5,062 bases of DNA. Origin: an uncultured Chlorobiales bacterium (GTDB lineage: Bacteria; Bacteroidota; Chlorobiia; Chlorobiales; Thermochlorobacteraceae). The translations under genes were made by a program, and so were the position numbers. Position 1 is the stretch's first letter. Every line of letters starts with the position of its first letter. Below, one piece after another: positions 1 to 5,062 of this stretch. The stretch lies in the NCBI GenBank assembly GCA_937959145.1, contig CALGMC010000309.1, positions 1-5,062 of the forward strand, written 5' to 3'. The notes under the pieces are model-generated. The model was given only the letters and a program-made list of their open reading frames with translations. It searched no databases and had not been told where the DNA came from.

Positions 1-813
1 GGCAACGACCTTGCGCAGTATGGCGGGAAAATTTACATCGTCGTCAATGTCAGTAGCACGATTGAAGTTTTGGACGCCCGCACGTTCAATTCCGTTGGAA
101 CGATATTGCTCTTTAATGGCACACAACCACGTCAGCCGCGCCACATCGCCTTTCACGGACGAAACGCCTTTGTCAGTTGCTTCGACGGAACGGTTGCCGT
201 GATTGATACTGCCTCGCTCACGATTACCCGAAACATTCAGGTCGGCTCATATCCCGAAGGCGTCGCCATTCAAAACGGCAAACTTTATGTTGCCAATTCA
301 GGCGGACTGAACTTCCCTAATTACGATAGCACGATTTCCATCATCGACCTGAACACGCTCACGGAAACGAAACGCTTAACGCTCCGCATCAATCCGACCT
401 CGCTTGCCGCCGACACTTACGGCAATGTGTATGTGATTTCAAACGGGAATTATTCAACCGTCCCAATGCGGCTTTTGGTCATTGATGCACAGCGCGATAC
501 GCTCAAAAAAATCTACGACTTCGACGCAGGGCGAATTGCGATTCTCGATAGCCTTGCGTTTGTGGCGTCAGAAGGCGGCGTCAAACTGCTCGACATCAAA
601 AATGAAGTGATGCTTAATGCGCAACTCATTCCCGCCTCAAATTTCCAAATCCTTTACGGCATCAGCATTGACAAGGCACGGCGGGAACTTTACTGCGCTG
701 ACGCAAAGAACTACGTCGTCAGCGGCGAAATGAAAGTCTTTGATTTCAACGGTCAGTTCAAACGCAGTTTTCAAACAGGTTTAATCCCGAGCAAAGCCAT
801 TTTTGTTCGGTAA
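1..813 (+). CDS. YncE/BtuG-like surface beta-propeller protein (5'-truncated by window edge)
   Basis: The frame is open from base 1, so the gene begins upstream of the window; the visible part is 270 codons ending in TAA (811-813). A TTG at 70 is not the start, because the preceding codons (GNDLAQYGGKIYIVVN) are already typical propeller sequence. Repeated blades of about 40-45 residues are visible, each with a 'gly-x-x-P' turn, a (L/V)YV(A/V)N-like strand and an (I/V)ID strand: window residues 14-29, 58-70, 82-117 and onward. The stretch VANSGG..FPNYDSTISIID (residues 97-115) closely resembles BtuG-type proteins, the surface B12-binding propellers next to btuB in Bacteroides. The protein ends on a propeller strand (PSKAIFVR) with no T9SS sorting domain, unlike the next two genes, so it may be anchored by an N-terminal lipid; that end is not visible. 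It is 27 nt upstream of the next gene. The propeller call is secure. Corrinoid binding is inferred from resemblance and from cobO in the operon. Confidence 0.82.
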   Translation, partial: GNDLAQYGGKIYIVVNVSSTIEVLDARTFNSVGTILLFNGTQPRQPRHIAFHGRNAFVSCFDGTVAVIDTASLTITRNIQVGSYPEGVAIQNGKLYVANSGGLNFPNYDSTISIIDLNTLTETKRLTLRINPTSLAADTYGNVYVISNGNYSTVPMRLLVIDAQRDTLKKIYDFDAGRIAILDSLAFVASEGGVKLLDIKNEVMLNAQLIPASNFQILYGISIDKARRELYCADAKNYVVSGEMKVFDFNGQFKRSFQTGLIPSKAIFVR

Positions 814-829
814 TTCTATAACTCAAAAC

Positions 830-835
830 AGGAGA
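830..835 (+). promoter_or_regulatory. Strong ribosome binding site for the second propeller gene
   Basis: AGGAGA lies 5 nt before the ATG at 841, followed only by an A-run. It is the only canonical Shine-Dalgarno sequence among the internal starts of this operon. It fixes the start of the gene and suggests independent ribosome entry after the 27-nt gap. The next two genes have no comparable site. Confidence 0.85.
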
Positions 836-840
836 AAAAA

Positions 841-2502
841 ATGAAAAAGATGATTCTCTCTCTCGTCGCCGTTTGCCTCTTTGGCAACGCATGGCTGAAC
901 GCACAGCCGCAAAAGGTCTTGTTTGCGATTCGCGGTTTCAGCAATCAAGGCTTGACCTACATCAACCTTTCAACAGGGACGGTGGTCGATAGCCTTGCGC
1001 CGATTGGTCCAGTTGCAAACGAAATTCTTGCCTTCAACAACCGCTTGTATGTAGTGAATTCAGGACAATTTCCGTCGGGCGTAAATGCCTCAATTCAGCA
1101 CGGGCGATTGGCAAACTTCGTTGTGGGTGCGGCACCGATTAAAACCGAGCCAATTGCGACAAACCTCAATCCGTTTTCCATCGCAACCTTTTCAACGCCA
1201 ACCAATGAAACCTTCGGCGTGGTAACGAACTTGCTCGACAGTTCCATCTCGCTCTATCGCATGAACGCGCCAACCTTCAATGCCAATCAAGACACGATTC
1301 AATTCCTTCGCAAAATCAGCATTGGGCGACGCGGACCACAAGGCATGGACGTTGTAAGCGAAGTGAACGGCGCACGCATTTACATTGCCAATGCTTACAA
1401 TCCCGAAACCTTCGACTACGATTCGGTGGTAACGGTATGGCGATTCTACAACAACGGCGCAAACGATAGTCTGCTCACACGTATTCAAGTGCAACTCAAT
1501 CCACAAAATGTGGTCAAAGACCGCAACGGACTCTTGCACGCGGTTTGCACAGGCAATTTCGGCTTCGGCACGCCGCCTGTGTTCGGAAAAATTTCGGTGA
1601 TTAACCCAGCGACCAACAGCGTTGTAGCGACCATCGATGTGGGCGGTTCGCCTTCGAGCGTCGTCTTTAACTCGAATAACATTGGCATTTTGAGCGGCGG
1701 CTTTGTAAGCAATCGATTGATTCGATACAATGCCAACACCTTCGACACCATTCCAACGCCGTTTATTCAAGGCGGAAGTTTGGCACTGATTGGTGATACG
1801 CTCATTGTTGCACGCAGCGGCAGAATTACGCTCTACAACGCGCTCACGCTCGACAGTCTCTTGCAGTTCAACCTTACGCCCGGCGCACCTTACGGCGGCG
1901 TGGTGGCATTCACCGTTGAGGCAGGTGCGTTGCCGGTCGAACTCATCGCATTTTCAGGACGCAAAACCAACGACGGCGTCTTGCTCTCGTGGAAAACCGC
2001 ATCGGAGCACAATAATTCAGGCTTTGAAGTGCAAAGAAGAATCGAGAATCGAGGAGCGAGCAATGAGGCGTGGCAAGTGTTGGGCTTCGTCAGAGGCAAC
2101 GGCACGACGACCGAAGCGCAGTCTTACTCGTTCTTGGATAGAAGCGTGTCGGGCAGAGTGCAATACCGCTTGAAGCAAATCGACTTTGACGGACAATTTG
2201 AATACTCGAACGTGATTGAAGTCGACGCCGGCATGCCGAAGCAATTTGCGCTCGAGCAAAACTATCCGAATCCGTTCAATCCCACAACGGTGATTGCTTA
2301 TCAACTGCCTGTGGCAAGCACGGTTTCGCTCAAGGTTTATGATGTGCTTGGAAAGGAAGTGGCGACATTGGTTAATGCTCGTCAAGAAGCAGGCGCATAT
2401 AACTACTCCTTGAACGCAAGCAACCTTGCCAGCGGCATTTACTTCTACCGACTGCAAGCAGGGAATTTTGTGGCAACGAAGAAAATGATGTTGGTAAAAT
2501 GA
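841..2502 (+). CDS. Secreted beta-propeller protein with Fn3-like module and T9SS C-terminal sorting domain
   Basis: The 553-residue product starts at an ATG with a good Shine-Dalgarno. Residues 1-21 form a Sec signal peptide (KK, a hydrophobic core, then WLNA before Q22). There is no proper lipobox, since C12 sits mid-core after V. Residues about 23-355 are propeller repeats of the YncE/DUF5074 style, for example LYVVNSGQFPSG at 69-80 and INPATNSVVATIDVGGSPSS around 258-277. Residues about 364-462 resemble the 'LPVELIAFSG' fibronectin-like module common before T9SS signals (LLSWKTASEHNNSGFEVQR). Residues about 468-553 are a type A T9SS sorting domain: QNYPNPFNPTT, then LKVYDVLGKEVATLV, then GIYFYRLQAGN and a terminal KKMMLVK. 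Such proteins cross the outer membrane through T9SS, which usually cleaves the domain and attaches the product to the surface. The stop overlaps the next start. Its place between a BtuG-like propeller and cobO suggests corrinoid capture; this is inference. It could instead be a general surface protein carried in the operon. Confidence 0.9.
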   Translation: MKKMILSLVAVCLFGNAWLNAQPQKVLFAIRGFSNQGLTYINLSTGTVVDSLAPIGPVANEILAFNNRLYVVNSGQFPSGVNASIQHGRLANFVVGAAPIKTEPIATNLNPFSIATFSTPTNETFGVVTNLLDSSISLYRMNAPTFNANQDTIQFLRKISIGRRGPQGMDVVSEVNGARIYIANAYNPETFDYDSVVTVWRFYNNGANDSLLTRIQVQLNPQNVVKDRNGLLHAVCTGNFGFGTPPVFGKISVINPATNSVVATIDVGGSPSSVVFNSNNIGILSGGFVSNRLIRYNANTFDTIPTPFIQGGSLALIGDTLIVARSGRITLYNALTLDSLLQFNLTPGAPYGGVVAFTVEAGALPVELIAFSGRKTNDGVLLSWKTASEHNNSGFEVQRRIENRGASNEAWQVLGFVRGNGTTTEAQSYSFLDRSVSGRVQYRLKQIDFDGQFEYSNVIEVDAGMPKQFALEQNYPNPFNPTTVIAYQLPVASTVSLKVYDVLGKEVATLVNARQEAGAYNYSLNASNLASGIYFYRLQAGNFVATKKMMLVK

Positions 2503-3476
2503 TGAAGTCAACAATTCAGCGCGGGGCAGTCATGTGCCTCGCGCTTTGGGTATGTGTAGTTGGCGCAAAAGCGCAGTTCGCCGATAGCGTCGTGAGCGTC
2601 AATTTCGGACCGAACTTCAATGTCGGCTACGGTCCTGACAATCCGAACTTTCCGCAGTGCGTTTTAGGTCCGCCCGATTCAACGGCGCGACCGTGCGCGC
2701 CTGCATTTGTGCCTGCCGAACTGCTCTCGCTCGGAACAGGTGGCTCAATTACGCTTTACTTCCGCCGACCCATCGTCGACCTTGCGGGCGTCGATTTTAC
2801 CGTGTTTGAAAATCCGTTTTACATCTCTTGCGACACGAACCGCGTCTATGCCGAAACAGGCATTGTGAGCGTTAGCAAAGATGGCATTTCATTCATTGAG
2901 TTTCCGTTTGAGGTTGTGGATTCATTGCCGATTAGTTCGCCGCGTCGGTATCGTGGGCTTGCAGGCGTTACGCCAACGAATGGTGCGGTCAGTCCGCTTC
3001 TTCCCGGCTCGCCAAGTCAAAATCGGAGCGGTGGCGATTCGTTTGACCTTGCGACGATTGGATTAGATACGGTCTATTTTGTTCGCATTACGGATGCAGG
3101 CGATAGAGTCAATGACGGCGGAGCGTTTGCCGCGTCGTTCGACCTTGATGCTGTTGTTGCAATTCATCAAGCGGCACTCTCGGCACCTGTTCAAACACAA
3201 AAGCCCGCAACCTTTACGCTCTTTCAGAACTACCCGAATCCGTTTAATCCAACAACCGTTCTCACTTACGAACTATCGCAGGCAGGAAAAGTGAGCCTTG
3301 AACTCTTTGACGCACAAGGCAGAAAAGTAGCGACTTTGCTCAATCAAATGCAGGGCGTCGGAAGGCACACTTATACGCTTTCAGCGTCCCATCTTTCGCT
3401 CTCGTCGGGCATGTATTTCTATCGATTAAGCGCAGGAAATTTTTCTCAAACTAAATCAATGTTGTTTATCAAGTAA
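2499..3476 (+). CDS. Secreted B12-locus-type cell-surface protein with T9SS sorting domain
   Basis: The 325-residue product has a Sec signal peptide (residues 1-25, ending AKA before Q26). The start ATG overlaps the previous stop as ATGA. A second in-frame ATG follows at once (2502), and neither has a Shine-Dalgarno, so translation is probably coupled. Residues about 30-225 form one compact domain with LGTGGSITLYFRRPI, DFTVFENPFY (99-108), a VSVSKDG strand, GGDSFDLATIG (178-188), YFVRITDAGDR and FDLDAVVAIH. I recognise this as the kind of 'cell surface protein' found beside btuB, propeller and corrinoid adenosyltransferase genes in Bacteroidetes, possibly related to the BtuH class of surface B12 binders; I cannot confirm the family name. 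Residues about 238-325 are a T9SS type A sorting domain (FQNYPNPFNPTTV, LELFDAQGRKVATLL, SGMYFYRLSAGNF, ending MLFIK). It should be exported to the cell surface. The next gene starts on the base after its stop. The secretion call is firm; the ligand is inferred. Confidence 0.85.
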   Translation: MMKSTIQRGAVMCLALWVCVVGAKAQFADSVVSVNFGPNFNVGYGPDNPNFPQCVLGPPDSTARPCAPAFVPAELLSLGTGGSITLYFRRPIVDLAGVDFTVFENPFYISCDTNRVYAETGIVSVSKDGISFIEFPFEVVDSLPISSPRRYRGLAGVTPTNGAVSPLLPGSPSQNRSGGDSFDLATIGLDTVYFVRITDAGDRVNDGGAFAASFDLDAVVAIHQAALSAPVQTQKPATFTLFQNYPNPFNPTTVLTYELSQAGKVSLELFDAQGRKVATLLNQMQGVGRHTYTLSASHLSLSSGMYFYRLSAGNFSQTKSMLFIK

Positions 3477-4040
3477 ATGCACAAACTTCATCTTTATTAC
3501 GGCTACGGCAAAGGCAAAACCACGAGCGTGATGGGATTAGCCATTCGTGCGCTTGGCGCAGGTCAGCGTGTTGCGATTGTTCAATTCGACAAAGGCTACG
3601 ACGGAAAGAACGAGCATTATTCTGAGCGAAAAATTTTGCGTGAGCTCAAAGAGAAATTGAACTATCCGATTGAACTTGTTCCAACAGGGTGCGAGCGCAT
3701 GATGGCGGACGGCACGTTCCGATTCAAGAACGAAGGACAAGACTTTGCCGAAGCCGAGCGCGGCATAGCGGCAGCAAAAGCCTTTCTCGAATCTGAAAAC
3801 ATTGACTTGCTCATTCTTGACGAAGGGCTTGCCGCCGTTGCATACAACCTGATTTCAAAAGAAACCTTGATGGAACTCATCGACTTGTGGGAAAGCAAAG
3901 ACCGTCCGTGCGAGTTGGTAATTTCAGGGCATAAAATTTGGGACGAATTGATGGAGCGCGTCGACTTGATTACTGAAATGCGCAAAGTCAAGCACTACTT
4001 CGATGAAGGCACGCCTGCACGACTTGGGATTGAGTTCTAA
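3477..4040 (+). CDS. cobO: Corrinoid (cob(I)alamin) adenosyltransferase, CobA/CobO/BtuR type
   Basis: This cytoplasmic enzyme transfers the 5'-deoxyadenosyl group from ATP to the cobalt of reduced corrinoids, giving the adenosyl coenzyme form in B12 synthesis and salvage. The 187 residues fit the family (about 170-200). Residue 3 already begins the first beta strand, so the N-terminal extension of enterobacterial CobA is absent. Visible motifs are P-loop GYGKGKTT (9-16), IVQFDKG in the second strand, Walker B-like LLILDEG (111-117), VISGHK, and the family C-terminus VKHYFDEGTPARLGIEF (171-187), which parallels CobA's VKHAFDAG...GIDY. The usual P-loop is G(N/D)GKGKTT, so Y10 is a variant. At the position of CobA's TGFTW the protein reads TGCER (70-74), replacing two aromatics implicated in the corrinoid site. 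The ATG at 3477 directly follows the previous TAA with no Shine-Dalgarno, so coupling is likely. Being last in a surface-protein operon fits a salvage role. The family is certain, the substrate nearly so. Confidence 0.95.
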   Translation: MHKLHLYYGYGKGKTTSVMGLAIRALGAGQRVAIVQFDKGYDGKNEHYSERKILRELKEKLNYPIELVPTGCERMMADGTFRFKNEGQDFAEAERGIAAAKAFLESENIDLLILDEGLAAVAYNLISKETLMELIDLWESKDRPCELVISGHKIWDELMERVDLITEMRKVKHYFDEGTPARLGIEF

Positions 4041-4066
4041 TGCGAAAGACTTCGAGGCAAAATACT
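4041..4066. other. Short convergent intergenic gap without a clear terminator
   Basis: These 26 nt separate the stops of cobO and the J-domain gene. I see no stable GC-rich hairpin followed by a T-run on either strand. The two transcripts probably run into each other, or terminate by another mechanism or inside the opposing gene. Confidence 0.6.
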
Positions 4067-4882
4067 TCAAAGCACGATTCTGCTGTATGATGCAATAAGT
4101 TCAAGCGTTTCGGCGGCGAAGAGCGCGGAGCCAAGCATCACGATAATGAGTTTCAATCCCATACGATTGCGCAGTCGGATGATGTGTCGCTGAATCTCAC
4201 GTTTACGGTACATCGCGCGTTCGTAGTCTGAAAGCACAACGACTTTGAAAATGCATGAAGAATATCGAGTTTTTTTGGGTGAGAGAACATGGCGGGCTTG
4301 CATCTCGACAAGAGCCACTTCGTCGTTGTAGTCGACGGCATACAGTTTTTGTTTGCTGAACGGCGTCCAATCTTCGTTGTAGTGAAACCGAAAGCGCACC
4401 TCGCAGTCGGGATTGTGTTCGAAGAAATGCGAGACGCTAAAGACGACGCGCCGTGTTTTGTAATTCACACGAGTTGAAAACGAGAGCCACTTAAACGTGT
4501 TGAGTTCACTCGCGTCCGTCTGCGTCAGCGGATTGATAGGAACGCCATTTTTGAGCAGGTCTTCGACGGTAACTTGACGCTGTTTTGGTCGTGCTTTGTT
4601 CGAGAGTTTTTCCCATCGGCGCGGAAACCGTGCTTCAAAGGCTTGGTCATATTCGGCTTTGAGCGATGGGGTGAGGAGAACCCGCTTGGCTTCAAGAATC
4701 AGTTTAGCGCGCTCTTCGGCATTTTGCTTCGTGAGTGCGTCGGCGTTGGCGAAACGGTCGGGGTGCCACTGTTTGATTTGCGCAACAAACGAGGCTTGTA
4801 TGAGTTCGGGTGAGTCATAAGGACGCACGCGCAAGACTTCATAATAATTTTTGAACCGTTCTGATGAAAGCGAGTCGCTCAT
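4067..4882 (-). CDS. J-domain (DnaJ-like) protein with C-terminal membrane segment
   Basis: The product has 271 residues if it starts at the ATG at 4882. J domains stimulate the ATPase of Hsp70 (DnaK) and recruit it to clients or places. Residues about 12-79 form the J domain: NYYEVLRV helix I, an IKQWHPDRF helix II with the essential HPD at 40-42, then AKLILEAKRVLLTPSLKAEYD for helices III-IV. There is no Gly/Phe-rich linker, zinc finger or DnaJ C-terminal domain, so this is a type III (class C) J protein. Residues about 80-240 are an unrecognised region with several beta-strand-like stretches (RRVVFSVSHFF, CEVRFRFHY, DEVALVEMQ) and a basic patch (YRKREIQRH). Residues about 243-260 (LKLIIVMLGSALFAA) look like one membrane helix near the C-terminus, suggesting tail anchoring. 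The frame stays open to the window edge, and a TTG at 5008 is a longer option. I chose 4882 because it is the only in-frame ATG before the J domain and upstream residues look non-coding. It is convergent with cobO and probably unrelated to B12. Confidence 0.82.
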   Translation of the reverse strand: MSDSLSSERFKNYYEVLRVRPYDSPELIQASFVAQIKQWHPDRFANADALTKQNAEERAKLILEAKRVLLTPSLKAEYDQAFEARFPRRWEKLSNKARPKQRQVTVEDLLKNGVPINPLTQTDASELNTFKWLSFSTRVNYKTRRVVFSVSHFFEHNPDCEVRFRFHYNEDWTPFSKQKLYAVDYNDEVALVEMQARHVLSPKKTRYSSCIFKVVVLSDYERAMYRKREIQRHIIRLRNRMGLKLIIVMLGSALFAAETLELIASYSRIVL

Positions 4883-4972
4883 AATACTACACGGAAGAAT
4901 ACTGCACAGAAGAGCAGACGAAGGCGTTTGCTCAATTACAAGAAATCTGGATTGAGACGATTTGGTCGGTTT

Positions 4973-4994
4973 TAGAACAAAGATATTTGTTTTA
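4973..4994. repeat. AT-rich inverted repeat upstream of the J-domain gene
   Basis: AACAAA (4976-4981) and TTTGTT (4986-4991) are perfect inverted copies around a 4-nt GATA spacer. Allowing one G-T wobble, the arms extend to 9 bp each (4973-4981 with 4986-4994). It overlaps the candidate -10 box, so it could be an operator or part of a leader structure. AT-rich dyads of this size can also occur by chance. Confidence 0.5.
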
Positions 4995-5008
4995 CGTTGC
5001 CTTTGCAA
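4980..5008 (-). promoter_or_regulatory. Candidate sigma-70-like promoter for the J-domain gene
   Basis: On the minus strand TTGCAA (5008-5003) and TATCTT (4985-4980) are separated by exactly 17 nt. Each matches four of six consensus positions. This would start transcription near 4972 and give a leader of roughly 90 nt before the ATG at 4882. The match is weak and such boxes arise by chance; I list it because it sits in the right place and overlaps two inverted repeats. Some Bacteroidota-lineage promoters use other consensus boxes. Confidence 0.3.
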
Positions 5009-5010
5009 CG
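4995..5010. repeat. Perfect 6-bp inverted repeat CGTTGC-CTTT-GCAACG
   Basis: CGTTGC (4995-5000) and GCAACG (5005-5010) are exact inverted copies with a 4-nt loop. It directly abuts the AT-rich dyad to its left and includes the candidate -35 box of the J-domain gene. Neither side has the T-run expected of an intrinsic terminator in the proper orientation, so an operator or small hairpin is more likely than a terminator. Confidence 0.55.
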
Positions 5011-5011
5011 A

Positions 5012-5035
5012 AAAAGGGAAACGCGCCGCCCTTTT
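5012..5035 (-). terminator. Possible intrinsic terminator hairpin (may act in both directions)
   Basis: AAAAGGG (5012-5018) and CCCTTTT (5029-5035) pair perfectly around a 10-nt loop. Read on the minus strand the hairpin is preceded by A's and ends in a run of five T's, as expected for a terminator of a gene lying beyond the right edge and ahead of the J-domain gene. Only three pairs are G-C, so it would be a weak terminator. No upstream gene is visible to support it. Confidence 0.35.
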
Positions 5036-5062
5036 GTGAAGCCCATGGAAGTTGTAGTTTCC

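Noticed and set aside
70..813. TTG at 70 as the start of the first propeller gene
   Set aside because: The frame is open to base 1 and the upstream codons encode a typical propeller strand (GGKIYIVVN), so the gene is truncated by the window.
1192..1770. Long minus-strand open frame opposite the second propeller gene
   Set aside because: It lies wholly inside a well-supported gene and its translation has no recognisable domain or signal; it is an antisense shadow.
2036..2075. Short purine-rich near-repeat (AATCGAG units) in gene 2
   Set aside because: It keeps frame, encodes a variable loop of the fibronectin-like module, and is too short to call a real repeat element.
2017..2514. Minus-strand open frame across the end of gene 2
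   Set aside because: It covers the conserved fibronectin-like and T9SS domains on the other strand, has Cys/His/Arg-rich shadow composition, and shows no known motif.
4041..4110. Terminator between cobO and the J-domain gene
   Set aside because: I found no GC-rich stem followed by a T-run on either strand.
4989..5050. Short ORF or tail of an upstream gene on the minus strand in other frames
   Set aside because: Stops occur just inside the window (for example TAA at 4994-4992), but the visible peptide is about 20 residues with no recognisable feature, so a gene cannot be supported.
1..5062. CRISPR array, tRNA, rRNA or insertion sequence
   Set aside because: I saw no regularly spaced repeats, tRNA-like cloverleaf, rRNA sequence, transposase or terminal repeats with target duplications.

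Overview
The window looks like part of the chromosome of a Chlorobi, Ignavibacteria or related Bacteroidota-lineage bacterium. Two proteins end in the C-terminal sorting domain of the type IX secretion system (T9SS), with the hallmark QNYPNPFNPTT. Unlike most classical Bacteroidetes, at least one gene has a clear Shine-Dalgarno sequence, which fits Chlorobi-side lineages better. This assignment rests on protein style and not on a marker gene.

Bases 1-4040 hold four tightly packed plus-strand genes that I read as the downstream part of a vitamin B12 (corrinoid) capture and salvage operon. They are: (1) the 3' part of a YncE/BtuG-like beta-propeller gene, cut by the left edge of the window; (2) a secreted beta-propeller with a fibronectin-like module and a T9SS sorting domain; (3) a secreted protein of a type that accompanies B12-uptake genes in Bacteroidetes, also with a T9SS sorting domain; and (4) a CobA/CobO/BtuR-type corrinoid adenosyltransferase. 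The junctions are 27 nt, a 4-nt ATGA overlap, and 0 nt, so cotranscription and translational coupling are likely. The implied scheme is that surface propellers capture corrinoid, an outer-membrane TonB-dependent transporter (expected upstream, outside the window) imports it, and CobO adenosylates it in the cytoplasm. The link of genes 2 and 3 to B12 is inferred from context and family resemblance.

Bases 4067-4882 carry a convergent minus-strand gene for an N-terminal J-domain (DnaJ-like) protein with an unrecognised middle region and a C-terminal membrane segment. Its stop is 26 nt from the cobO stop, and no convincing terminator lies between them.

Bases 4883-5062 appear non-coding. Reading leftward they hold a possible terminator hairpin, a perfect GC-containing dyad, an AT-rich dyad and a candidate promoter that spans these last two dyads. 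Together these make an unusually dense cluster of inverted repeats upstream of the J-domain gene.
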